Assembly (NCBI RefSeq): GCF_019175285.1 | Contig: NC_056523.1 | Coordinates: 206,035,134-206,099,133 of the forward strand | Direction: 5' to 3' | DNA from: Sceloporus undulatus | Lineage: Eukaryota; Chordata; Lepidosauria; Squamata; Phrynosomatidae | DNA: 64,000 nucleotides | Part shown: positions 44,201 through 54,107 of the stretch, one piece after another | Numbering within the stretch: the stretch's first letter is position 1 | How the letters are laid out: each line of letters starts with the position of its first letter | Notes under the pieces: model-generated | The model's input: only the letters and a program-made list of their open reading frames with translations | The model's database searches: none | What the model was told of the DNA's origin: nothing | Program-made: the position numbers and the translations under genes

Positions 44201-46989
44201 CATGGAAAGAAGCAGATATCTCCATTATACCAAAAGAAGGTTAAGATCTTGAATGCCTAAACAACTACAGACCGATATCACTCTTAAATAATGATTACAA
44301 GCTGCTCGCTGCTATCCTATCTAAAAGATTAAAAAACTGCTTGGCGGAAACAATTGGGGAGGAGCAAAGAGGTTTTTTACCAACTAGACAAATCAGAGAT
44401 AACACAAGATTAATAATTGACATTATAGAATATTATGAAAAACATAACGAAAAGAAGATGGGGCTACTTTTCATAGATTTCGAAAAAGCTTTTGATTCGA
44501 TAAATTGGAATTTTTTATTGACATTACTAAAAAGAATAGATATAGGTTCTAATTTCCTAAATTGGATATCAAAAATTTATGATAAACAATTTGCGCAAAT
44601 TAGGATTAATAGAGAAAAAACAAAAAAGATTCAAATTCAAAGAGGAACATGGCAAGGTTGCCCCTTTTCTCCCTGTTGTTTCTGCTGACAATAGAACTAT
44701 TAATCAAAAGAATTAGAGAAAAAACAGATATTCAGGGAGTTAAATTAAGAAACTCAAAAATTAAAATTAGAGCATTTGCAGACGATGTTGTTATCGCTAT
44801 TGAAGACCCAGTAAACAATGCAGCAAAAGTGATAGAAATTATTGATGAATTTGGCAGAATATCAGGATGTGTAATAAACAAAGATAAATCAAATATACTG
44901 ACAAAAAATATTAGTAAAGAAGAGGAATCTATACTAGGAAAATTAAAGTGGTAAACAAAGTTAAATACCTAGGGATAAACATTACTAAGAAATCCAATGA
45001 ACTGTTTGAAAATAACTATACAAAAGTCTGGAAAGAGATAAAAAAAAGATCTGATAAGATGGAACAAACTAAATATCTCTCTATTGGGTAGGATAGCAGC
45101 GATTAAAATGAATATCTTGCCAAGAATGCTCTATTTGTTTCAAACGCTCCCTATTATTATGACAAGAAAAATTTTCAAAAACTGGAACAAAGACATCTCA
45201 GATTTTATTTGGAGAGGGAAGCGACCAAGAATCAAATTTAAAAATCTGCAAGATAATAGGGAAAAAGGAGGCCTGGGGTTACCCTCCCTACAATTGTACT
45301 ATGAAGCCTGCAGTTTAGTCTGGGTAAGAGAGTGGATGATGCTAACAAACAAAACACTGCTAGAGGTAGAAGGGGAGGATCTCAATGTAGGATGGCACAG
45401 CTATTTGGTCTATGGAAATAGCTCACTTAACAAATCCTTTATGAATCATGCACTCAGAAAACCTCTTTTTGAAACGTGGAACAAATATAAGAGACACATC
45501 TTACCTAAGATCTGCGGCTGGGTCTCTCCACACGAGGCCATTGGTAGGAAACAGTCGAGTGCCGGGACCAATTGGTTAAAATACGAGGATCTATGGGTAA
45601 AAACAAGAGAAGGGGTAAGGATAAAAACAAGAGAAGAACTAATCAAGGAAGGGGAGGGAACAAATATAGATTGGTTTACCTATAGACAAATTTATGAGAG
45701 ATTTAAAAAGGATGAAAAGACAATGGGATTCGAACTGGACTCTAAAAGAATCAAATTGAATAAAATTTTATACTTAGATAATGTTAAATTAATTGGGAAA
45801 ACCTATGGAGTACTGTTATCCTTAGAAATGGAGGAAGAGACAGTAAAAAGTCAAATTATAAAATGGTCCACATGTGTAGGACATCCAATCAGGTTAGGTC
45901 AATGGGAAAAGGTATGGAAAGACCAAAAAAAAAAATTAACCACCTCACAAAACATCAGAGAGAACTTCTTCAAAATGATGTATTTTTGGTATCTTTCGCC
46001 CTATAAGCTGGCTAAAATTTATAAAACCAAAAAGGACAAATGTTGGAAATGCAAAAAGAAAAAAGGGACCTTTTTTCATGCATGGTGGGAATGCAGTAAA
46101 GCAAAGCAATTCTGGAAAATGGTTAACAACTTGATTAATCAGATAATGGGAATAGACTTGGGGTTAAAGCCAGAGCGGTATCTATTGGGAATGGTAGATG
46201 AAGGAATCAGTAAAGAGGACGAGAGAACAGTTTTCTATATGGTTTCTCTTGCAAGAATTTGTTACGCGCAAAGATGGAAATGTGAAAAAAACCCAACACG
46301 TGACGAGTGGTTGCTAAAAGTATATGAAGAGATGGGGATGGATATCATGATTCAAAACACAAATAATGAGTATAGAGATAAACAATTAGAACATTGGAAG
46401 AAGGTGACAATATTCTTTGAAAAAGAGTGGGGTAAGGAAACAACTATAGGTCTAACTTGAAAATATTGTAATTTGAAAGTAAGTAATTTTCTGTCATCCT
46501 TTTTCTGGTAGTGGTAAAGAAGAAAAGTAATGTTTTCTTTCTTCTGCATTTTGTCTTTTTTATTTTGGTTGGAAAGCAATATTAAAGTAGAACATAGAGT
46601 AATTGATAGGCAAATATGATCAAAACGAAACTATCTGGTAGTTAGGAAGTCAACTTGTTTGTTAGATGTGGTGTTGTTTGTAAATAGGTGTGTAAAGGTG
46701 GATTGGTGAAGAGAGAGGGAAGAGAGATGATAGGGAACTGTAAGGTATGAGATTAAGTTTGCAGTAAAGATGTTTATATGTTTATATGTTTCATGTATTT
46801 TTTGTACTATATGTTTTGGTATCTGTACGTACTTGTATATATTTGTATGTATTTTAATCTAATAATTTTTTAAAAAAATTTAAAAAAAAGAAAAGAAAAA
46901 TTGTGAAAGTACTACTGAGAATGAATGGAAGATTAAAGAAAATCGAGAATATAATTGCATTGCATCTGAAAAAAACACCTACCACTTAA
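41297..46989 (+). CDS. Second trihelix protein of the Harbinger module (Myb2, module A), split by L1
   Basis: Three exons with good splice sites. Exon 1 (41297-41636) encodes a trihelix domain: GSKWVNKEIDLLLRCV, REL-AMQLNMHGYNRSVEEV, FIQFKKTRDTFLDSL. Exon 2 (42065-42190) is a linker rich in Ser, Gly and Pro. Exon 3 begins at 42424 (VQSSLKIQENINRKIVKV) and, after an L1 insertion, finishes as MNGRLKKIENIIALHLKKT and a TAA at 46987-46989, a heptad-rich C-terminal helix. Apart from the L1 no lesion is visible in any exon. Polyadenylation signals (AATAAATG, AAATAAAAAC) lie at about 47592-47615. The protein is the counterpart of the truncated gene at 51744 in module B. Confidence 0.7.
42478..46893 (+). 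mobile_element. L1 LINE with 5' UTR, internally deleted, in exon 3 of the trihelix gene
   Basis: The 19-bp target duplication AGAAAAATTGTGAAAGTAC flanks it at 42459-42477 and 46894-46912. A GC-rich 5' UTR (GGACTTCCGGTGGTATGG start) is present and ORF1 and the endonuclease are not. ORF2 resumes at about 43500: a helical linker, reverse transcriptase (GNDGIPTSFYK, LLFIDFEKAFDSINW, FADDVVIAIED at about 44773), and a C-terminal part with CWKCKKKKGTFFHAWWECSK. Breaks seen are an in-frame TAA at 44242 and frameshifts near 44680 and 44950-45080. An AT-rich UTR ends in an A-rich tail. The exact duplication shows a retrotransposition in place. Confidence 0.9.
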
Positions 46990-48400
46990 ATGTATTCAGA
47001 CATGTTATTATAACTCCATTGGTATTGAAAACATGTTTACAGGTTGGATACAGTACTTTGAGATACAGTTGACCATAGATCCCACATTTAAATTCAGATA
47101 AGATAAAGTTCCATACACTAATCGAAAAATAACAGTACAGTTTACCTGGGATCAACATAGTTAATTTTCATGAACAGTTCCTCAACTTAAAAATTCAGTA
47201 CTGTAAGTTTTATATTATTTTCTTGTTTACAACCATGTCAACATGTACACGGTGAAGTGCACTGACAATGTATAAAAACGAATCTTGATTTCTAGACTGC
47301 ATGTCTGTACTGTTAAAATAAGGGCCTTTAAGATGTCTATTATTTAGATATCCAACAACATGCATCGATGATAACGATTTTTTGGTTGTCCTTTTTTTTA
47401 AAGGGTATTTCTGATTGTTTGTTTAAACCTTTTTTTTTTTGGACTTGCATCCAAAGTTGGATATGTTACAAGTATGTTGTTCCAAGGGAACCAGACTTTA
47501 TATTTAACAAGTATGATTCCCCAATTTCTGGGTAATCATTTGTTTGTTATTACAGATTGAGAAGATTGTTTTGTTGTATTGCGTCACAGTGTAATAAATG
47601 CAATTTATAAATAAAAACTCGCATCTGTTACCATGCTTAACAGTAGTGTCCTTTACTTCTATATAAAATTACCTGTTCAGACTGCCAGAGTGATAATTTC
47701 TTGAATACCATGCCACCAAGTATAGGAAATACACACAGCCAAGAGCATCAAAGGTACATAGTTTGATAAAGATAGAGGTATCTTGACCTCGGACCGGATC
47801 TCTGTTATCTTTTGGCTATTGTGACCTCGGACTGTTTTGACCACGCTGCTTTCTGGCTTCCTGACTTCGGCTCGTCTTTCGGTACGCTTGACTTTCTGGA
47901 ACCCTGACATCGGCTTGCTTCCTTGGCCTGCTCTTCGACTGCTTCTTCACAAGGTTTGTTTTGCTTGCACATGTTGGCTGAAGGCTTGGTTATCAGCATA
48001 AGTCAGAGATTGCTGGCAGCAATCCCGGACAATCGTGCCATAGAGGTTGGCCGGTGAAACTACACCCTTCTCCCTGTCCCCGGCCGGTAACTGTGCACCT
48101 ACGGTCGCCCCTCGCTCTCCTTCACATTGTCTGTGTCTCTGTAGCCGGCTTCCGCTATGAACTTTTTTTTTGTTAAGCAGCCGCTTTGACAGAATACGCA
48201 CCGATGTGCCTCTTTGGGGCTGCTGAAACATGGCGGTCTGGCCAGCAGTCCCCCACCCTTTCTCCTCTCTCTACCCGTTACTGTGCACCCTTTGCCCCAC
48301 CTCTCTCTCCCTCATGATTAGCATTCCCGTCTCCTAAGGACCTTTTTTTGACAGCATATGCGCACAGAAGCGATTTATATTGTCGGCTCTTCATTCCAGG
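46990..48400. other. 3' UTR of the trihelix gene, then CT-rich unclassified DNA
   Basis: The first 630 bases are likely 3' UTR ending at the poly(A) signals near 47615. From 47770 a CT-rich block (GACCTCGGACTG, CTGACTTCGGCTCG) recalls the 3' half of the LTR-like repeats at 16202 and 30709. From 48070 to 48395 two diverged tandem copies follow. Confidence 0.45.
48070..48395. repeat. Two diverged tandem copies of about 190 bp
   Basis: Shared ordered landmarks are GTAACTGTGCACC / GTTACTGTGCACC, CTCTC-rich tract, CTTTTTTT, TTTGACAG-ATA-GC and CGCAC. Substitutions and indels are many. It lies upstream of the module B genes. Confidence 0.5.
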
Positions 48401-48699
48401 GTTGTATCACACCATTCCCCCTCTCTCTTTTGAGGATCGTGTACTTCAGTACCACTACCACCCCGGGACATGTAATGGCCCCCTGAAACCCGACCCCAAA
48501 GTGCAATGTGTTGTTCTACATGTTGGCCGCCACTCCTGCGAGCACCATGCCTTGGACAAATGCCATGCCAGGTTGTGGGCGGATGCCCAGGAACTCCCAT
48601 TAACTATTAACCTTTCTCCCCTTATCCCTCGTCCTTCGTGGCACCTCCCCCAAGCAGAAGGCGGATGTGACCTAACCCCAGTTGTGGGTCACCTGGTGG

Positions 48700-48864
48700 G
48701 AACCTATTGGCTGCCCAGCCAATGGCGAGGCTTGTAACCTGCCAGGTGGGCGATGCCAGCCCATGACCTCCCTCATTGTAAAATTTGCCCACTCCCCCTT
48801 TTTTGGGCTTGGCGCCATTGCTGTTTTGAAACTCAACCTGGTAAGATCACCACGACCCTTAACA
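48700..48864 (+). promoter_or_regulatory. Probable promoter of module B Myb1 gene
   Basis: ATTGG at 48706 and CCAAT at 48719 are inverted CCAAT boxes (ATTGGCTGCCCAGCCAATGG) about 145-160 bases before the ATG. A TTGGCGCCATT motif follows at 48809. No TATA box is evident. Confidence 0.45.
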
Positions 48865-51219
48865 ATGGCGGGATCACAAACACATGGTGTTTCCCAGATG
48901 GTTGCCAGGAAATCATCCGGGAGATGGATTGCATGGAAACATTCAGAAACGGTGGACCTAATAGCGCTGTGGGCGGAGGAAAAAGTGCAGCAGCAGCTAA
49001 GGGAGAATCACCGGAAAATAGATGTTTTTGAAAACATCACGGCTGAAATGCGGAAGAGAGGGCATGACCGTACTGCCGAGGAGTGTCGCACCAAATCGAA
49101 GGCGCTGAAACGGAAATTCAAGGACGAGTATCAAAAATTGCGGATGAGCGGGAGCGGTGCGGTGGACATGCCTTTCTTCCATGAGCTGCGAAGAATATTA
49201 GTGGGCGATGCCAGCGTTGAAGCAAAGCGGGTGTCGGACGAGACCGAGGTTTCCTACCACGACAAAGAGAGCCTCGAGCTAGTCGAGGAAGGGCCCTCTA
49301 GACCCATCCCGGAGCAGGACCCCTTGACCGAATCGCAGGATCTGTTTTCTCAAGGTAACATGCCATGCCAATGCTATAATTTCCTCTCTAAAGTTTTGAA
49401 AGAACGTCCGCATCTTTTTCATATATATGCACTAGTATTACGCCACGTGAGCAGTCGATTTCTGCTTTGTGCCAGGCCCCCCTTATGTGGCCCGCCGCAA
49501 TGGAAAGCCGCGCATGAATCCCTGCACACTTTTTCTGTCTATGTGTTCGTGTGCATGTGGCATCCGAGCGTGGCTGTTTTACTGTGCATTTTTATCTCTA
49601 CATTTCAGAAACCATTGTTACTCTGGACCCTGATCAGGAGGTACATTTGGTGCTGGAGGAGGTTGATCCGCAGACCCTGCTGCAAGAAGTGCAGCAGCAG
49701 GAACCAGTGGGCAGGAGCTCGGGGCCTAGCGGAAGCCAATCCCAAACCCAGGCGGGAAGCAATGGTAGGTTCTCCATTGATGGCAGTTGTGGCGTGCATA
49801 ACTTTACCGGAGTGTTACCAGAGGGAATTTACTTTTTTATGGATATGTTCCCCCATCCTTGCCTTAGGCTTCTGCTTTGCATAACAAAAGGAGAGATGTT
49901 ATGTGTATAGGTGGTATTCAAAATACAGCACTGTCCAAGCCCTATGGGTAGCCCATGGCAAAACTCCAAAGTCTGACCAGAAACTCCCCGTTTGTTCCTT
50001 CAGCGCCATGTTTCCCACCGGGGTCAGACTACATGTCCTCTGGAACCATGTGTATCACTGTGTATCGATACATACCATAAGCGGATTGGAGTAAATGGTC
50101 CTCTAGGGTTCCCCCAAATCTGCCATTTTCCTGCCCCCCCCCATGGAATATCTGTTTGTTTTCAACCCTGACTGTGTGTTGAGTGGTGTGTGTGTGCCTA
50201 CTATTTAAAAGACTGGAGAATGCCATTCAAAAACTTCCGCCCTTACTTTTGTTATGGAAATAGAGTTTGGACTGCTGAATAGAGGTAGCCTCAACTGTAA
50301 CTGTTTTTATTGTCAAGCCTGATATTTCTGTAGTTCTCCTCTAGCTGCTAGAAGGGCAGGAAAAGGGGCACCTTTTGAGAGTGGGACCTGTGGAACTGGT
50401 TTCTTACAATTGTTTTCCGCTGGTATAAGGACATAAATAATGGGTGGTCGCTTCACTACCATTAACCCACTGCAAACCTTGGCTAATGGGCAGGCATCCC
50501 CCTTGGGATGGCCAATGGTTTTGGCCTCCCACAATAATCCATCTGGCAGATGGAGTAACTTTTGCCCTCATGGTATATCAGCATACACAGATCTATATCT
50601 GTATGAGAGTATACACTGGCCCCCACGGTAACGTCTTTCTCCTTTGCCTTCCTGCTTCAGTTTCCAATAAAAATTCCTTATCTCTTTCAGCTTGTGCCAT
50701 CATGAACCCCCTTGCGGTGATGACTCCTGCCGAAAGATTGGCCCTAATAAAACGGAAGAAGGTGAGGGACTCTGCCACTGGGTGGCCATCGAAAAGATTG
50801 CCACCCAGTCAGCTGCCCAGATGAATTCACTTCTGGGGTTTTTGAGGGAGGAGAGGAAAAAAGATGAGGCCATGGAAGAAAAGTCGATCGGCGTCATGGC
50901 ACAACTGATAGCAGAGGACAAAGAGAGCTTGCAGCAACTCACAGGTGCTCTGCTGGCCAGTAACCAGATCATGGAAAAAATGTATATCCTGATGGAGTCA
51001 CAGAATCCACAAGGCAATGTTACTGGCATGCCTAGGAAGAAGCGCTTTAAGCATTCCCTGGGCACCATGCCAAAAACAACAAATAATTCCCCTTCTAGCC
51101 CTCCTCTCAACCAGCAGGAGTCTCAAGGAGGGTCTACAGCCTCATCAGGGGGTGCGGTTCCTGGACCAAGTTCCAGGCCAATTCGCAAGATTAAAAAGCC
51201 AGCAACACTGTCCCCATGA
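48865..51219 (+). pseudogene. Trihelix/Myb protein with coiled-coil tail (Myb1, module B)
   Basis: Exon 1 (48865-49354) encodes MAGSQTHG..., then a trihelix domain: WIAWKHSETVDLIALWAEEK, RTAEECRTKSKALKRKFKDE, MPFFHELRRILVGD, and an acidic linker. Exon 2 (49609-49764) is a Gln/Glu-rich linker. Exon 3 (from 50691 after TCTCTTTCAG) opens in phase with MNPLAVMTPAERLALIKRKK, is shifted once between about 50755 and 50810, and continues as a helical coiled-coil (MNSLLGFLREERKKDEAMEE) and a Pro/Ser/Gly tail ending at 51219. Architecture and motif order match the minus-strand gene at 38580, so it is the equivalent partner protein in a second, related element. No transposase was found with it. Confidence 0.7.
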
Positions 51220-51395
51220 ATGAAGGTGGTAGAAGCAATCCACAACCCCTCTGTAGGAATGAGGGATGTGTTTGTGGCCTGCTGATGATCCAAACCTGCA
51301 GTCTGGTTTGGACCATGTTACATACCATCTGCCTCGGTTCCAATGGTTAAATTGGCCAGATGGTTTAACTTTTCATGACAGTTGCTGCTTGACTA

Positions 51396-51540
51396 GTTGT
51401 AATGGTTGTACATTACAAGTGTATCCTGTTTATGAGTTAAATGGTTGTAATGGTTGTACATTACGAATGTTTCCTGTTAAGGAGATAAATAGTTGTAATG
51501 GTTTAACATTACCTATAGGCCTGTAAGTCCTCGGGCTCTG
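51396..51540. repeat. Three-unit 48-bp tandem repeat in the 3' UTR
   Basis: GTTGTAATGGTTGTACATTA starts at 51396 and 51444, and a diverged third unit starts at 51492, an exact 48-base period. Confidence 0.85.
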
Positions 51541-51611
51541 AGTACACACCACACATTTACTGTCTGACTGGACATGTATGTGCCTTTGTACTGTGTCGTG
51601 TTTTGAGTTGG

Positions 51612-51645
51612 CCTAAATAAACCAATCTTCTATAAACAAGTTCCA
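51612..51645 (+). terminator. Poly(A) signal of module B Myb1 gene
   Basis: CCTAAATAAACC at about 51613, followed by a GT-rich element (TTGTGTGTAATATGT), is a conventional polyadenylation site. The next gene on the minus strand ends only about 100 bases further on. Confidence 0.55.
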
Positions 51646-51743
51646 TTGTGTGTAATATGTATGTCTCCAGCAGACATGTAGCAGCGAGAAAGGACCACAA
51701 GGAAACATTCTTTCAAAAAATATAAACTATTTAATTATTTAAA

Positions 51744-52525
51744 CTATTTACAGACATCTTCAAACTCCTCCGGCCAGCGCCGGCGCAGGATACATTCCAG
51801 CCTCCCCACTTTCTGCTCTAGGCCCTCGAGCCTGGACAGCCTCTGCTCCATCAAGGCCAGCGTTTGGTCTTGGGCCCCTACCCACATCAGAATGTTGGAG
51901 TACCCTGCAGACAACAAACAAGAACAAATAGATGTGTAAACACTCTCTTCCCCCCAAAGTGCCAGCCTATTATTCACTAGCAACAAAACTACTTTATCTA
52001 CTATTCCTCTTAACATGATGTGCCTAGCAGACATGTAACAGCAACCTTTCCATGCTTATGCGACACAGTGTTGCCCTGCTTGTGGCATCCACTTTGTGGC
52101 GTGCACTCCTTCACACAAAACATCCATGTACACTGATGTGTCAGCTTGCTAGGGTTGAATAGGACACACCCATACATGCACAATTGTCTGCAGTCATGCT
52201 GTTATGCTGCCTGCCAATAGTATTGTAGGGCATATACCACAAGAATTAACCAGATGAAATATGTTGGCAACTCACAAAGTGCAGGTGGTGTCGCCGCAGC
52301 AATCCCTGTAGCACAGGACGGTCCAGGCTGCGGTTCTTCAGCTGTGGGGTAGGACAGAATAGTTAATTACACATTTCTCTCAGCTTGGTGTGTAACAGAA
52401 GGGCTCTCACACAGGGCCTGACAGCTAAATATGTGTCTGCGATAATAACACCTCCTTTGGAAGGGTCAGAATTAATATTCCTGGACCGTCCAGTGCTCGA
52501 TCCTTGCAAGCCTCCTCGGCGCCAT
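51744..52525 (-). pseudogene. Truncated counterpart of the second trihelix protein (Myb2, module B)
   Basis: Minus strand. The last exon (51904-51744) encodes YSNILMWVGAQDQ followed by a leucine-heptad helix (LALMEQRLSRLEGLEQKVGR) and ends RRWPEEFEDVCK. The preceding exon (52341-52276) encodes a Pro/Ala linker (EEPQPGPSCATG); the two join in phase. An ATG at 52525-52523 follows a TATA promoter, but the frame from it stops after 17 codons and its donor phase does not fit. The exon that should encode the DNA-binding domain is missing. It is convergent with the plus-strand trihelix gene. The heptad tail resembles the role of the C-terminus of the gene at 41297. Confidence 0.6.
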
Positions 52526-52554
52526 CTTCCCCCAACGGACAGACTCTGCGCACA

Positions 52555-52615
52555 CACTGGCTTATATATGGCCCCAAAGTTTCAAAAAGTAGCCGTACAC
52601 CTCTTATTGGATGGC
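52555..52615 (-). promoter_or_regulatory. TATA/CCAAT promoter of the truncated Myb2 gene
   Basis: On the minus strand CCAAT (52610-52606) is followed by TATATAAG (52568-52561) and then the ATG at 52525. The spacing of the two boxes (about 38 bases) and their distance to the ATG fit a classical Pol II promoter. Confidence 0.6.
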
Positions 52616-52619
52616 TGGA

Positions 52620-53330
52620 GGGCTCTACAGGTAATTTGTTACAATGTAGTCAACTCAAGCTTGGCACCATTAGAGGAGGAGCGTAGGCAGAGACATCACT
52701 CCCCGTCCTCTACGGTGGCCCGGGGAGGCCTACAACTATGCGCATAGCGTTCATGCACATAAATTGTCAAAGTCTGTGTAAACATACAGCAAATATGTGC
52801 ACAATAATTTCATAATATTTCGGACTGGGATACACCCCCATTATAGTTTCTTTTCGAGGTGCTGTGCAGCCCAGCGCAAGACACAGCATCCCAGTATAGA
52901 AACCAGTATCAAAGGATTGCGGTGGGTGCTTTACATGTTGAAGGATAGATCATTAAAAGCAAACCCAAGGACCACGCAGACCAACCCCATACTGCCATAC
53001 AGGATATCCTATAGTCTGGCAGATTCCATTCCACTCCTTGGGACACAGCAAAGCTGCAGACAATGGGAGGAGATGTATGCACCACCAAGCTATAACCTAA
53101 AGTTGCACAATTGAAGTGGAGTGCAAAGCTTGTTCCACTGACCGTGGCATGTGATATGGATCTCACAGTTCCCCCCTCTCACCAACCCGAATATAATGGA
53201 AGTAGTTACTATTACCTACAGGATCCTGCTTGCTTCAGAACAGTTTTAGGTGGGGCTCCACAGGTGAATTAGTTTGCATGATTGTGAAGGGATATAAAGT
53301 TCCCACTTTGTTAAACTTCATTAGAGCTTG
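52620..53330. other. Unassigned stretch
   Basis: A 105-codon plus frame at 52797 shows no family signal. No terminal inverted repeat of module B could be identified here. Confidence 0.3.
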
Positions 53331-54010
53331 CTACTGTGTGTGGGACATCCCAGTCAAGTCTGGATACTATTTTAGGACTTTACATATGTATATTTTTTTC
53401 CCTTAAGGACTATACTTCATATCTTTAAAAGTTGCCTGCATGTATATTCTTTTAGGCAGGATTTTTGGTCCATTAGGAGCTACAACTTACCCATAGAGAC
53501 GGGATGTCCCCATACATCTTATGAGTACTTTTCCAAGATTGTTTCATTAGGTATTTATGATTCGTGCTCTTTTAGTTATATGGACTTTGCTATTACTTAT
53601 ATGGCAATGTATGTGACCCATTCTCATTTTATTTTTACAGTTGTACATGACCACTGAGGAAGACACATATGTCGAAACGCATTTGGTCAACATTTACTAT
53701 TTTGTAATGGGCATACTGTATTATCTCTTTTAATTTGTTAGTCATTGTGCACTCTCTAACCTGTTGTATACCCTTTAATCTCATTCTGTGAGGCACAATG
53801 AACTGATATTTCATGTACTGTATATGTTCCCATGGGATTTGCAGTTTTCTGGCCCAGTATTGATTGTTCATTTTATGTTTATGTCTGTTAGAGCGTGGCC
53901 CACAGGCTTGAATTACCTTTTATAGATCGCATGCTTTGTATTTTAAATTTTTTTTTAAATACATTAATTGCATTTGAGTGCAATACACTGTTTAAATAAA
54001 ATTGCCGAGT
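53330..54010 (+). mobile_element. Penelope-like element terminal region
   Basis: AT-rich non-coding DNA containing a hammerhead-type core at 53654 and an AATAAAATTG signal near 53996. Such cores followed by AT-rich tails are typical of Penelope-like element termini. No reverse transcriptase is visible, and the borders are approximate. Confidence 0.45.
53654..53693 (+). ncRNA. Hammerhead-ribozyme-like motif
   Basis: Core order: CTGAGGA (53654-53660), a hairpin GACA-CATA-TGTC, GAAAC (53674-53678), a two-pair stem III around ATTTG, and a GTC cleavage triplet. Flanking GTACATG and CATTTAC can form a weak stem I. Sequence-level match only. Confidence 0.5.
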
Positions 54011-54107
54011 GTCCATCTCCCCTAAACTTTTTGCTCATTCACCTGCTTGTGTTTGTTTAGGGTATCACCTCCCAGGTTTTTTTCCTTGACTTGTTTGCAG
54101 ATACAGT

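Noticed and set aside
52437-52457. GCGATAAT resembling the Harbinger left terminus in inverted form
   Set aside because: Only about nine bases match and it lies within an intron of module B; probably chance.
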